From the NCBI RefSeq assembly GCF_000169335.1, contig NZ_AAXW01000019.1:1-64000 (forward strand): 64,000 nucleotides of DNA, given 5' to 3'. Source of the stretch: Crocosphaera chwakensis CCY0110 (GTDB lineage: Bacteria; Cyanobacteriota; Cyanobacteriia; Cyanobacteriales; Microcystaceae). Shown here piece after piece: positions 27,985 through 37,276 of the stretch (within the stretch, counting starts at the first letter, position 1; every line of letters starts with the position of its first letter). A program made the position numbers and the translations under genes. The notes beneath the pieces were generated by a model, which saw only the letters and a program-made list of their open reading frames with translations, ran no database searches and was not told the DNA's origin.

Positions 27985-28469
27985 ATATTATTTCTTAACC
28001 CACATAATCCGGCGTAGGCAATAGCGATCGCATCGACACTATCATCGATGGGTAATTTATCTAAATTGAATAAAGTTGCAATCATTTCGGCAACTTCTTT
28101 CTTCTTAGCTTTTCCATTCCCTAAATGGCATTTCCAACTCGCTTGATGAAGAAAAATCGGCTCAATTTTAGCCTCTCGATAACAAACTAAATTAATCACC
28201 CCTAACCCTTGCATAACACCCCCTGCTGCTTTAATAGTGCGGTTAAAAAAGGGCATTTCGATGGCGATACCTTGAGGTTTAAATTCTGTTAATAATTCTC
28301 CTAAATCTTCTTCTATTTCTAAGAGTCTTTGGGAGGTAGATAATTGTTTATTAGTTTCAATGGTTCCATAGTCAATAATTAGAGGCAGTTGTTGCTCACT
28401 TTCTTGTAATATTGCCCATCCGACTATGGCTAATCCTGGATCAATTCCTAACCAAGTTTTTTGAGACAT
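27981..28469 (-). CDS. ruvC: Holliday junction resolvase RuvC
   Basis: This 162-residue endonuclease resolves four-way junctions in recombinational repair, acting with the RuvAB branch-migration motor. The acidic catalytic tetrad is visible: Asp in WLGIDPGLAIVGW near the N-terminus, Glu in IAIEMPFF, and two acidic residues in the C-terminal IDDSVDAIAIAY. The length matches the family. It overlaps the end of argC tail-to-tail by four bases and lies 6 bp downstream of the NUDIX gene on the same strand, which suggests co-transcription with it. Confidence 0.95.
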   Translation of the reverse strand: MSQKTWLGIDPGLAIVGWAILQESEQQLPLIIDYGTIETNKQLSTSQRLLEIEEDLGELLTEFKPQGIAIEMPFFNRTIKAAGGVMQGLGVINLVCYREAKIEPIFLHQASWKCHLGNGKAKKKEVAEMIATLFNLDKLPIDDSVDAIAIAYAGLCGLRNNI

Positions 28470-28475
28470 TTTTTA

Positions 28476-29051
28476 TCATAAAAAATAACTGTTCACTGAT
28501 TGCTGTTCACTGATAAATTCTAATCCCATAAAAATCGTGGAAATCGTTCCAGCGACACAAATTTCTCCAGACATAATTTTATCAATAACATCTGTCATCG
28601 GAACTAAAACCACTTCAATTTCTTCTGTGACATCTAGATCTATTTTTCCTGTTTTTTCAACATTTAATCCTAAAAAAATGTGAATTTTATTATCATCTTT
28701 AACAGGATTATCATAAATAGTTTTCAGAAAGAGCAATTCTTGAGCAATATATCCCGTTTCTTCTTCTAATTCTCGTTTCGCTGCCGTCAAACTATCCTCT
28801 TTTTTCGGGTCAAACGTCCCTGCTGGTAGTTCTAATAAAATTTCTTGCACCCCATGCCGATATTGACGTACAAAAACAATTTCTTTGTTAGGAGTAATCG
28901 GTAAAATCAAAGCAATTTCAGGACGAATATTAACAAAATAATCATCAATAATCGTGCCATCAGACAATTTAACCTGATCTTGTCTCACCCGACACCATTG
29001 ATTGTCAATAATCAAATCAGACTTGAGAATTTTCCACTTTTGAAGCGTCAT
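28476..29051 (-). CDS. NUDIX hydrolase, ADP-ribose pyrophosphatase-like
   Basis: The protein is 191 residues from the ATG at 29051; an in-frame ATG 42 bases upstream (29093) is possible, but the shorter form starts where homologs of this kind usually do (TLQKWKILKS). The NUDIX box is present: P-A-G-T-F-D, then a run with E-x7-R-E-L-E-E-E-T-G-Y, with one extra residue between the first Gly and Glu relative to the strict consensus. The V-R-Q-Y-R-H-G segment before the box is typical of ADP-ribose/nucleoside-diphosphate-sugar hydrolases. It probably hydrolyses nucleotide diphosphate derivatives to remove toxic metabolites. The exact substrate is not known. Confidence 0.88.
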   Translation of the reverse strand: MTLQKWKILKSDLIIDNQWCRVRQDQVKLSDGTIIDDYFVNIRPEIALILPITPNKEIVFVRQYRHGVQEILLELPAGTFDPKKEDSLTAAKRELEEETGYIAQELLFLKTIYDNPVKDDNKIHIFLGLNVEKTGKIDLDVTEEIEVVLVPMTDVIDKIMSGEICVAGTISTIFMGLEFISEQQSVNSYFL

Positions 29052-29187
29052 ATTTTTAGTAATCTTTCTAGTGATGAAGATATTAAACAACAAAATTTCA
29101 TCAAATTCTTAAATTAATGTTAAAAACTAGCATAAGTCAAAATACTCATGCTAGTTTCTAGAGGGAATTAAAGAGATGTTTTAACCA

Positions 29188-29889
29188 TTAAGACTGACGC
29201 AAAATATTCTGTTGACGATTAAATTCTCTTTCTTCTAATGTCAATACTTGAGACTCAATCGGGGGTCGCATATCCCATTGTAATTCCGCTAATAAGAATA
29301 AACAACCCGCCATAATTAATCCAGTCAAGAGAAATTGCCATTGAACAAAATAGGTTAACAATTGTATTCCCAATAAATGAATCAATCCACTAATAATAAA
29401 CGTTTGCGAACTCATCCCGATTCCCATGACAATATAGCCAATTGCACTTAATCCTAACCAAAGAGGACAAAGATTGATTAAAATAACCCCAATTCCCCCA
29501 AAAATGCCGACATTGGTGAGGACTAACCCCATTATCATTAATCCTATCCAGAAATAGACTATCCAGCGTAACCGTTCAACCGTGACCCAAAAATGGGTTA
29601 AGCAAGCCATAATAATACTACCAACTAGGGTAAGAATAGACCACAAGATTGCTTGAGAATGCCAACTAATAGGGAAAAAATGAGCCGTCATGAAAATAAT
29701 ACCTGTAATAATTCCCCACAGTAGAAATACTTGATCGATTCGTGTATAAAATCTATAAAATAGTGTTTTTTGACCAATTCGCCCGTAAATCTTTAAAAGT
29801 CCGCACAAGTCTTGAATATCGAGGTCTTTCTGTTTAAAACGAAGAATAGGTTGAGATATTTTAAACAAGGGCTTTTTTATTGAAATCAA
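29188..29889 (-). CDS. Conserved membrane protein of unknown function
   Basis: The 233 residues have a soluble N-terminal segment of about 50 residues containing D-L-C-G-L-L-K-I-Y-G-R. Five to six hydrophobic helices follow between about 53 and 205, and a charged C-terminal tail (LTLEEREFNRQQ) ends the protein. No catalytic motif is recognised. It is likely an inner-membrane or thylakoid membrane protein. It sits immediately downstream of psbJ on the same strand, but a T-run terminator separates it from the psb operon, so it is probably transcribed separately. Confidence 0.7.
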   Translation of the reverse strand: MISIKKPLFKISQPILRFKQKDLDIQDLCGLLKIYGRIGQKTLFYRFYTRIDQVFLLWGIITGIIFMTAHFFPISWHSQAILWSILTLVGSIIMACLTHFWVTVERLRWIVYFWIGLMIMGLVLTNVGIFGGIGVILINLCPLWLGLSAIGYIVMGIGMSSQTFIISGLIHLLGIQLLTYFVQWQFLLTGLIMAGCLFLLAELQWDMRPPIESQVLTLEEREFNRQQNILRQS

Positions 29890-29944
29890 CTTTAATTATG
29901 CTTATAGTGTAACATTAATTTATGATTCTTAACATACAGTTCAT

Positions 29945-29979
29945 AAAAAATACCGCCTATTATCACTAACAGGCGGTTA
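29945..29979 (-). terminator. Intrinsic terminator of the psbEFLJ operon
   Basis: On the minus strand a 7-bp stem (ACCGCCT at 29953-29959, AGGCGGT at 29972-29978) is followed by a run ATTTTTTA. It lies about 50 bases after the psbJ stop. Confidence 0.8.
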
Positions 29980-30028
29980 TTGAAAAATCATCTTAAAGTT
30001 TTCAACTTCAGATAATAACGATCAACTT

Positions 30029-30148
30029 CTACATAGAAGATCCAATGCCAGCATAAGCACCGTAGAAGAAAAGACCAAGAACGGAAATGGCTCCCATACC
30101 AGCAATTAAACCGACAAGCCAAAGGGGAATTCTGCCTTCTGCAAACAT
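30029..30148 (-). CDS. psbJ: Photosystem II protein PsbJ
   Basis: A 39-residue single-span thylakoid membrane subunit of photosystem II, too short for many gene finders. The N-terminal M-F-A-E-G-R-I-P-L-W motif and a glycine-rich transmembrane helix ending F-F-Y-G-A-Y-A-G are the PsbJ hallmarks. PsbJ supports electron flow between QA and the plastoquinone pool and PSII assembly. An AGGAGG-like sequence sits upstream of the ATG. It is the last gene of the psbE-F-L-J operon and is followed by the terminator. Confidence 0.97.
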   Translation of the reverse strand: MFAEGRIPLWLVGLIAGMGAISVLGLFFYGAYAGIGSSM

Positions 30149-30183
30149 GATTTTACCTCCTAGATAATACCCAAAAAAATGAA

Positions 30184-30303
30184 TTAGTTAAAGAAATAGC
30201 TCGAAAAGAGAATACCAAGAACCGCAATTAAAAGTAATCCTAGATATAAGGATGTACGGTTCAGTTCTACGGGTTGACGGTTGGGGTTTTGATTTCTGTC
30301 CAT
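30184..30303 (-). CDS. psbL: Photosystem II protein PsbL
   Basis: This 39-residue PSII subunit has one transmembrane helix. It contains the family sequence N-P-N-R-Q-P-V-E-L-N-R-T-S-L-Y followed by a hydrophobic helix ending S-S-Y-F-F-N. PsbL contributes to the QA site and dimer stability in photosystem II. It lies 10 bp after psbF and 35 bp before psbJ in the conserved operon order. Confidence 0.98.
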   Translation of the reverse strand: MDRNQNPNRQPVELNRTSLYLGLLLIAVLGILFSSYFFN

Positions 30304-30313
30304 AAATAAACTC

Positions 30314-30448
30314 CTATCTTTGAATGAACTGCATAGCAGCGATCGCACCAACAAAAAATACAGTAGGAACGGCTAAGGTATGAACGGCTAACCATCTTAC
30401 GGTGAAAATGGGGTAAGATGTAGGCTGATTAGGGGTGTTGTTTACCAT
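30314..30448 (-). CDS. psbF: Cytochrome b559 beta subunit PsbF
   Basis: The 44 residues carry the heme-ligating His in R-W-L-A-V-H-T-L-A-V-P (His23), followed by a single transmembrane helix ending A-A-M-Q-F-I-Q-R. Together with PsbE it forms the cytochrome b559 heterodimer of photosystem II, with the heme held between the two chains. It lies 25 bp after psbE. A HIP1 octamer falls within the gene, encoding part of G-A-I-A-A. Confidence 0.98.
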   Translation of the reverse strand: MVNNTPNQPTSYPIFTVRWLAVHTLAVPTVFFVGAIAAMQFIQR

Positions 30449-30473
30449 TGTTTTAAACCTCTTCTAGACTAAA

Positions 30474-30719
30474 CTACTTATTAAATTCTTTGATTTGGTT
30501 TTTGGCTTCAAAACGGTCTTGAATAATGGGTAATTCTTGACGTTCTTGAGTAAAATACTGGTCAGGACGAGGAGTCCCGAACACATCATACGCTAAACCA
30601 GTGCTAACAAATAGCCAGCCAGCGATAAATAACATGGGAATGGTGATGCTATGAATAACCCAGTAACGAATACTGGTAACAATATCTGAAAACGGACGTT
30701 CTCCGGTAACACCTGACAT
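30474..30719 (-). CDS. psbE: Cytochrome b559 alpha subunit PsbE
   Basis: This 81-residue PSII subunit has the heme ligand His in R-Y-W-V-I-H-S-I-T-I-P (His23) and one transmembrane helix, followed by a lumenal domain with T-P-R-P-D-Q-Y-F. It pairs with PsbF to hold the b559 heme and is required for PSII assembly. It is the first psb gene of the cluster and lies 83 bp after ycf48, the arrangement typical of cyanobacteria. Confidence 0.98.
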   Translation of the reverse strand: MSGVTGERPFSDIVTSIRYWVIHSITIPMLFIAGWLFVSTGLAYDVFGTPRPDQYFTQERQELPIIQDRFEAKNQIKEFNK

Positions 30720-30802
30720 TTTAAGTTTCTCCTCTGAAATTAATGACGAATGGCAAAATCTAGTCTACTACGATTTGCGAAACAGTTTTAAATAGGGAAG
30801 AA

Positions 30803-31795
30803 TTAAGCTGCTTCGGATGTGGGTTCATATTTGAGTAAGATACCATCTTGTCCTAAGATAAAACCCTTTTCACGATTAACAAAAACGATTTTATAAAGGT
30901 TAGATGGAACGCTTTCAATGGCGCGGTCTTTCTTCCAGGTTTCCCCGCTATCAGAACTTACCAATAAGTTGCCACTACCACCGGCCACCCAAACTTCTTC
31001 GGGGGTGCGATAGGCTAAATCGAGTAAACCCCAACTGGTAGAGGGTTCAGGATAAACTACCTCTTGCCAGTCTTCTAAATCTTCTGGAGGCGTAAATTGA
31101 AGTTGACCCCCTCTGGCAATTAACCACAGACCTCCTTTTTCACTGTAACCCACCGCTTGTAATCTTCTCGATGAATTGCGGTTATGGGGAGTCCATTCGC
31201 TTTGTCCAGGTTCCCAGGTGGAATAGAAGTTACCCCGTGCAGAAACAGCGACGTAGCGACCATCAGGCGATCGCTGAATGTTACGGGCAACCCCAACAGC
31301 CCCCTCAACTAAGGCCGACCAAGTTTTTCCGCCGTTGTCGGTTTTGTAAATCGCACCTAGGTTGGTGACTATTTCAGCCGTTTCAGGTCCTAGGGCAATC
31401 ACCCCATCGGGTGCGCCGGGCAGCTTTTCGCTTAGGGGAATGCGAGCCCAGTTTTCGCCACCATCTTCGGTATGTAATAGGATAGCAGGTTTTCCTGTGA
31501 TCCAACCTTCATCCCCATTGAAACTTACCCCAGTGAAACTAACTTTTTCGTCACCGAGGTCGAGTTTTCGTGCTTCCCAGGTATCTCCGCCGTCGTTGGT
31601 TTCAAAGAGGGCTGCTTTTGTCCCCACTAACCAACCATGATCGGGATCATCGGTAAAGGCGATGTCGGCAAAGGTGACATCAGTTTCTAAGGAAAGGGTT
31701 TTCCAGGGATTATTAAGGGTAGACGGAACTTGACTGCAACTAATGCAAAATAAGGAAACGGCTATTAATATTACAAATTGTTTCAGTTTTCTCAT
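30803..31795 (-). CDS. ycf48: Photosystem II assembly factor Ycf48 (HCF136)
   Basis: The protein is 330 residues from the ATG at 31795; a GTG two codons upstream is a less likely start. It begins with a lipoprotein signal peptide (VSLFCISCSQVP, lipobox Cys) and continues as a seven-bladed beta-propeller of Ycf48/BNR-type repeats with recurrent D-G-G-x-T-W or S-G-E-T-W motifs. Ycf48 is a lumenal factor that binds newly made D1 and helps form the PSII reaction centre. It sits between rubA and psbE on one strand, which fits joint expression of assembly factors and the cytochrome b559 subunits. Confidence 0.96.
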   Translation of the reverse strand: MRKLKQFVILIAVSLFCISCSQVPSTLNNPWKTLSLETDVTFADIAFTDDPDHGWLVGTKAALFETNDGGDTWEARKLDLGDEKVSFTGVSFNGDEGWITGKPAILLHTEDGGENWARIPLSEKLPGAPDGVIALGPETAEIVTNLGAIYKTDNGGKTWSALVEGAVGVARNIQRSPDGRYVAVSARGNFYSTWEPGQSEWTPHNRNSSRRLQAVGYSEKGGLWLIARGGQLQFTPPEDLEDWQEVVYPEPSTSWGLLDLAYRTPEEVWVAGGSGNLLVSSDSGETWKKDRAIESVPSNLYKIVFVNREKGFILGQDGILLKYEPTSEAA

Positions 31796-31870
31796 AAACA
31801 CAAGGTAAATAGGCTGATAAAAGTTCGATTTTGTTGGTCAACTCTGTTTAAAACAGTATTGAGGCAAGGG

Positions 31871-32218
31871 TTAACCTAATCCGTATAAACTGAGGAAAAA
31901 CAGGAAACCTAAAGCCAATCCTCCAAAAATTAAGAGGTTTTTTTGATTCGGGGTCAGATTATTGACACCAAAGCCATAGTTTAGGTTTTGTTGAAACCCA
32001 GACGGGGCGTTGGTTGCGCCAATATTGACGAACTGATTGGGCTTTGCGCCACAGACGGGGCATTTCCAGCCATCAGGGAGTTCAGAAAAAGGGGTTCCAG
32101 GGGGAACGTTTCCCTTGCCATCGCCTTTGCTTGGCTCATATACATAGCCACAGAGACGACATTCGTGGTTAGCTGGTGCGAGTTCAGCTAGGGTTTTTTC
32201 TTCGGGTCGTTCAGCCAT
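31871..32218 (-). CDS. rubA: Membrane-anchored rubredoxin RubA
   Basis: The 115 residues contain a rubredoxin iron site made of two Cys pairs, C-R-L-C-G-Y and C-P-V-C-G-A. A flexible linker and a single C-terminal transmembrane helix (L-L-I-F-G-G-L-A-L-G-F-L-F-F) follow. In oxygenic phototrophs RubA is needed for assembly of photosystem reaction centres; most work points to PSII (and some to PSI). It is the first gene of the rubA-ycf48-psbEFLJ cluster. Confidence 0.96.
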   Translation of the reverse strand: MAERPEEKTLAELAPANHECRLCGYVYEPSKGDGKGNVPPGTPFSELPDGWKCPVCGAKPNQFVNIGATNAPSGFQQNLNYGFGVNNLTPNQKNLLIFGGLALGFLFFLSLYGLG

Positions 32219-32650
32219 TGCTGTACTTTAAGCAAATCTTAATATCTATGTTACAAATTATCCCATAAACTTAACAATCTGAACAAATCTTGCTATAGAA
32301 AATGAGAGGTTAGGGGTTAAGAATGGTTAGAAAGAGAAGTTACTATTAATGAGTTAATCACATTTTCATCGAATAACCTGGGAAAAGAAACCGCTAATTT
32401 CTTTTCTATTAAGAAATCCAATTTGAGGTCAAATCGCTGGAAGTGTACTTTCATCAGATATTTAGCGATCGCAGTCTCCGAAAGTGACAAAAGAGAGATA
32501 CATAAAAATCCTCAAAACTACTTCTCGGTTGTCACAAGAGATTCTTTATTGCGGTGAGCAGTTACTTTGTGGGTTGGGTAATTCAAGGAGGAAGCCTAAA
32601 ACCTTAGTCAAAACTAATGTTTTTTCTAACTTTCCCTAATAGTTCTATTA
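32219..32650. other. 432-bp intergenic region upstream of rubA with possible structured RNA
   Basis: The part next to 32218 should carry the rubA promoter on the minus strand. The middle (about 32475-32625) is less AT-rich than other spacers and contains a 7-bp inverted repeat, GTGACAA (32484-32490) / TTGTCAC (32529-32535). It also contains the segment GGTGAGCA ... GGAAGCCTAAAACC and, near 32615, a small hairpin TTAGT-CAAA-ACTAA followed by a T-rich run on the plus strand. No protein-coding frame is evident. Confidence 0.4.
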
Positions 32651-35600
32651 TTATTCTAGTTTTTCGGAGAGAATATCATCGCAGAGATGTCGATCGCTTT
32701 CACTAAGATTAGCACTGGAGTTATGTAAATAAGTCCATACCTTTTCACAACTGCGCTCTATTAAAGAGTTTAAATCTATATCCCAGAGTTTTATACTTTG
32801 ATCGTCACTACCAGAAGCTAATATATTGCGCTTAGGGTTAAAACTAACGCCATTAACCGAATCAGAATGGTTGTTAAAACTATAGATTGAGTTTCCAGTA
32901 TTTGAGTCCCAAATTTGAACTGTATTGCTGTTGCTATTACTACCGGAGGCTAGTATTTGACTATCTCGACTAAAATTTAGGCTAAGAATGGTTAAAAAAG
33001 TTTCAATAGCTCCTACGTTTCCATATGTTGTTATAGAAAAAATTTCTGTAAAAGATTCTTGTTTTTTGTTGCTCTTCCAAAGTTTTATGATACCTTGATC
33101 ACTGCCAGAAGCTAGTATTTTATTATCAGGACTAAAACTAAGGCTTTGGATTGCAGTATCATGACCTACAAGAGGCTCAAGATATTTTTGTGTTTGAAGA
33201 TTCCATATTTTGATAGTTTTACTATTTATCCCAGAAGCGGCAAGTAATTTACCGTTAGGACTAAAGCTAATGCTTACAATTGCCTCATTATAAGGATTAA
33301 GGGTGTGAATTAATTGTCCTTTTTCAACATCCCAAAGTTTAATAGTTCCGTCATCACCACCAGATGCTAATATCTTCCCCTCTGGACTAAAATTGATACG
33401 TCTAACCAAGCCAGTATGGTGATTAAGAGTATTAAGTAGTTCTGTTCTTTTCACATCCCAAAGTTTGATAGTTCCATCATCACCACTAGATGCTAATATC
33501 TTCCCATCTGGATTGAAAATAATATTCCAAACCGAGCCATTATCATGGTTAAAGGTATGGATGATTTCTCCTTTTTCGACATCCCAAAGTTTAATCGTTC
33601 CATCACGACCACCGGATGCTAATATCTTTCCATCTGGATGAAAACTAACGCTGTAAACTCCGTTGTCATGAGCTTTAGTGATAGAAACTGGTTGTCTGAG
33701 TTGTACATTCCAAAATTGAATTCTTCCATCATCACTACTAGATGCTAAGGTTTTGCTATCGGGACTAAAACTGACGCTTCTAACTCTGTCATTGTGTCCT
33801 TTAAGGGTCCGGATAAGTTCTCCTGTTTCAATATCCCAAAGTTTTACTGTGTTGTCATCACTACCAGAACCGGAAGCAAGGCTCTTGCCATCGGGACTGA
33901 AACTTACACTCCAAATTGTAACCTCTCGATTTTCAAGATTTTTAATTATTTGTCCTGTTTTGATATTCCACAATATTATACTTCCATTTTTACTTCCGTT
34001 ACTCCCAGACGCAAGGAGTTGGCCATTTGGACTAAAACTAAGGCTAGTCACAAAACCAGAGTCATTGTGTCCTTTAAGAGTACGGATAAGTTCTCCTGTT
34101 TCAAGATTCCAAAGTTTTACTGTGTTGTCATCACTACCGGAAGCAAGGATCTTGCCATTGGGACTGAAACTTACGCTACTAATTGGCTCATTGTGTCCTT
34201 TAAGAGTATGGATAACTTCTCCTGTTTTGACATCCCAAAGTTTTATAGTGTTGTCATTACTACCAGAAGCAAGGGTCTTACCATCAAAACTAAAACTGAC
34301 GCTTTGAACCCCTTCATTATGTTCTTTAAGAGTACGGATAACTTTTCCTGTTTCAAGATTCCATATTTCAATAATATTGTGATTTATACTGCTTGATGCA
34401 AGGATCTTGCTATTGCCATTAAAACTAATACTACTAATAGTATCATTTTGTCCTTTAAGAGTACGGATAAGTTCTCCTGTTTCGAGATTCCAAAGTTTAA
34501 TAGTTCCATCACCACCACCAGATGCTAATATTTGACCGTTTGGATGAAAATCAATATTCATGACCCAATCACAATTACAATGGAATTGATTTTTTTCACT
34601 TCCTTCATAAACAGTCCTTATTAAAGCCCTCATTACGTCAGGATCGTTTATTTTGTGTTTTTGTAAGATTTTTCTAGCCCGAATCGCTTCTACGAAAGCA
34701 TCCAATTCTTTTCCTTCATCAAACAAAGATAAAGACAAACGACCAAGGGAATTAGCTTTATTTAGTTCTGCAAATTTTTGCTGAGTAAGTCCAGCACCTA
34801 TCAATCCACTTAACACTAACATAACTGCGATCACAATCCGTACTCGCCAACTACCATTTCGTCGCTTTTGTAGAACACTTGCCTGTATAAATTCTCTTTC
34901 AGCTTTATTTAACCAATTATCCTCTTCTTTAATTTCTTGATCCAAAACATCCAAATAAGGATTACTATTCCAAAGAAATTGTGTTGGTAATCTTCTTTGT
35001 TGTTCTTGAGAACGTTGTAACCGTCTTATTAAATAACCAGGTAATTTAAACAATAAATTTTCAACTAATAAAAATCCCCGATCTATACCATTAATAACTG
35101 GATTTGCCTTGTCAAACAGTCCTGTTTGATAATTTTCTTTTACTTGCTCCCATTCCATCGCAGCAGGAGTTAACCGTCGTTGCAAAATTAAGGTTTCTTC
35201 CTCTTCTTTTTTCCAAGTTAGTAACTTATCCCAACCTGTTACTAACGCATCATGTGCTGGTTCAACATACTCCCCTCTTTCGTCTTGATCGCTAATTAAT
35301 AACCTCACCTCATCAAAACGCTTAATAAATGTCTTAACTCGTCCATATTCTGGTTCAGGATAGACTAACTCTTTTTGATAAACTCGTCGTCTTGCTAATT
35401 CTCCCCCAATAGCTACCATCCGCAGCATCACGTGACGGATAGTGATTGCATACGCAGCATCTTCTTTGACTAAAGCATTATATTCTTCATCGGCACGACG
35501 GGTTAAAGATTTAATCACACCTCCTAACTGATCATAATCTTGCCAAGTTATGACTCTATCAACTGTATCCCCTGTTTTTTGTCCTTCTAGGTAACGATGG

Positions 35601-37276
35601 GCTAATTTTAGATATAATTCGCTCAAAGCGAAAGATAATAAAGGTAAAGCTCCCGGCATATCCGCCACTTCATCAATTAAACGATCAACTAAATAGCCTT
35701 TATCTTCCAAAGATTCAAAATACACCATTTTTGCTGATGCTGGTTCTTCTATCACTTCCCGTAAGTCATTACGACTCATCGCAGGAACAATAAACCGTCC
35801 CTCTTGCCAATAGTCTGTTAAGAGTGTATTGCTAAACTGGGATTCAAAATCTGATCGCAATGTGATAACTATTCTTAATTGATTGTCATAAGTTGTTGCA
35901 AGATTGGCTAATATCTGCAAAAATTGTTCTCTTTCGCTTTCATCTCGACTCAGAGTAATTAATTCTTCTAATTGGTCAATTACCAATAATAATTTCTGAT
36001 GAGGATGATTTCTAGACCAATTAGCGATCGCTTGATGTAAGGTTTTTGAATTATCGTCTAATTCCTTGATCAAAGTATTTAAACGATTTAACGGAAACTC
36101 CCCTGGACGAATGGGGGTCAAGGTTTTCCATTGAGGCAATGGGTCTAAATAAGCCATTAATCCGGCTTTAACTAAACTCGATTTTCCTGAACCAGATGCA
36201 CCGAGAACCACAGTCAACGGACGAGCAGAATGACTAATAAATTCATAAAGTTGCTTAATTAAAGCGGTTCTACCAAAGAATAAATTACTATGTTTCTTTT
36301 CATAAGATTTTAAACCCCGATAAGGATTATTTTCTTCTAAATTATCTAAAGAGGGTGCAAAGGGTAAGTTTAAAGGATGACCAGGAATTAGGAAAATAAA
36401 TTCCCCTTTATCATGCTTCTTTAAACTCCAAATTTGGGGAGTTTGACGCTTTTTTATAGCATAAGTAGGAACTTCTACGGAATCTCGTAAGTATAAATAA
36501 AGTTCTGTTGCGGTAATGATGCCATCGCCGGCAGGTTTTCCATTTTTAGCAGGGGGATAAACATCGGCATTTCCCCGTAATGCTTCCATTAACGCTGTAG
36601 CAAAGGGAGAATGGTTCGCCTGGTTTTTAGCAATTCCGCGATCGTTTTTGAGGTCTAAATTATCCAAAGCCGTTTGATCGTAGCCGGCGGAGGTGATTAT
36701 TTGCCAGGCTGGATCTTGTATAAAGCGATCGTAACGTTCTTTATAGATCACTTCTGGTATAACCCCAATATCACGGGTACTAGACCAACGAAAAGCACCG
36801 GCAAAACAGCAATCTAAGATAACAAAACAATGACGACAAGAAAGCTTGCTTAAGGCTGCTTCTACTGTCTCCATAGGAAGATAAGTAGAAACATCCCCTA
36901 ATTTGCCATCTTGGGGGATTAAGTAGCCTTGGGGACCTTCATCTCCATTGAGTGCAATACCATGACCAGCAAAGTAAAAAATAAGGCGACTAGATGAGGT
37001 TTGAATTAAGTTAGGTAAGTCAATGTTTAATAATTGTTCTAACTGTTGTTTTGTGGGTTGATAGTCAATAATAGGGTGCAGTTTATAATGATAATCTTGT
37101 TCTAAAATATCAGCGATCGCTATTGCATCTTGTTGGGCAGTTCCTAATGGGGGAATACCATTTTGATAGTTATTAATGCCAATAATAACAGCTATATTTT
37201 GTGTAAATTCATATTGAGACATTTGATTATTGCTTATTTTTACTCTTAATTTTCCTAAACTGGAGTTGAGACTCAC
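32651..37276 (-). CDS. Caspase-like peptidase - STAND NTPase - 14xWD40 protein
   Basis: This 1,541-residue protein starts with a caspase-like domain (residues 22-290). The catalytic dyad is visible as His105 in YFAGHG and Cys157 in VILDCCFAG, so it is a likely active orthocaspase. An NTPase follows, introduced by P-Y-R-G-L-K-S-Y and F-F-G-R, with P-loop GASGSGKSSL (about 360) and Walker B LLLVIDQLEEL. A hydrophobic segment near 865 could be one membrane helix. The C-terminal 600 residues hold fourteen WD40 repeats (GxxLASGSxDxTIKLWD), enough for two seven-bladed propellers. This is the plan of signal-transducing ATPases in which the propeller senses, the NTPase oligomerises and the protease acts. 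Likely roles are regulated proteolysis, cell death or phage defence (inference). The GTG at 37276 is the longest start; Met19 is an alternative. Confidence 0.9.
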   Translation of the reverse strand: MSLNSSLGKLRVKISNNQMSQYEFTQNIAVIIGINNYQNGIPPLGTAQQDAIAIADILEQDYHYKLHPIIDYQPTKQQLEQLLNIDLPNLIQTSSSRLIFYFAGHGIALNGDEGPQGYLIPQDGKLGDVSTYLPMETVEAALSKLSCRHCFVILDCCFAGAFRWSSTRDIGVIPEVIYKERYDRFIQDPAWQIITSAGYDQTALDNLDLKNDRGIAKNQANHSPFATALMEALRGNADVYPPAKNGKPAGDGIITATELYLYLRDSVEVPTYAIKKRQTPQIWSLKKHDKGEFIFLIPGHPLNLPFAPSLDNLEENNPYRGLKSYEKKHSNLFFGRTALIKQLYEFISHSARPLTVVLGASGSGKSSLVKAGLMAYLDPLPQWKTLTPIRPGEFPLNRLNTLIKELDDNSKTLHQAIANWSRNHPHQKLLLVIDQLEELITLSRDESEREQFLQILANLATTYDNQLRIVITLRSDFESQFSNTLLTDYWQEGRFIVPAMSRNDLREVIEEPASAKMVYFESLEDKGYLVDRLIDEVADMPGALPLLSFALSELYLKLAHRYLEGQKTGDTVDRVITWQDYDQLGGVIKSLTRRADEEYNALVKEDAAYAITIRHVMLRMVAIGGELARRRVYQKELVYPEPEYGRVKTFIKRFDEVRLLISDQDERGEYVEPAHDALVTGWDKLLTWKKEEEETLILQRRLTPAAMEWEQVKENYQTGLFDKANPVINGIDRGFLLVENLLFKLPGYLIRRLQRSQEQQRRLPTQFLWNSNPYLDVLDQEIKEEDNWLNKAEREFIQASVLQKRRNGSWRVRIVIAVMLVLSGLIGAGLTQQKFAELNKANSLGRLSLSLFDEGKELDAFVEAIRARKILQKHKINDPDVMRALIRTVYEGSEKNQFHCNCDWVMNIDFHPNGQILASGGGDGTIKLWNLETGELIRTLKGQNDTISSISFNGNSKILASSSINHNIIEIWNLETGKVIRTLKEHNEGVQSVSFSFDGKTLASGSNDNTIKLWDVKTGEVIHTLKGHNEPISSVSFSPNGKILASGSDDNTVKLWNLETGELIRTLKGHNDSGFVTSLSFSPNGQLLASGSNGSKNGSIILWNIKTGQIIKNLENREVTIWSVSFSPDGKSLASGSGSDDNTVKLWDIETGELIRTLKGHNDRVRSVSFSPDSKTLASSSDDGRIQFWNVQLRQPVSITKAHDNGVYSVSFHPDGKILASGGRDGTIKLWDVEKGEIIHTFNHDNGSVWNIIFNPDGKILASSGDDGTIKLWDVKRTELLNTLNHHTGLVRRINFSPEGKILASGGDDGTIKLWDVEKGQLIHTLNPYNEAIVSISFSPNGKLLAASGINSKTIKIWNLQTQKYLEPLVGHDTAIQSLSFSPDNKILASGSDQGIIKLWKSNKKQESFTEIFSITTYGNVGAIETFLTILSLNFSRDSQILASGSNSNSNTVQIWDSNTGNSIYSFNNHSDSVNGVSFNPKRNILASGSDDQSIKLWDIDLNSLIERSCEKVWTYLHNSSANLSESDRHLCDDILSEKLE

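Noticed and set aside
33753..34396. Plus-strand frames of up to 200 codons inside the WD40 region
   Set aside because: They are antisense images of the repeats and show the repetitive composition of the real gene, not an independent protein.
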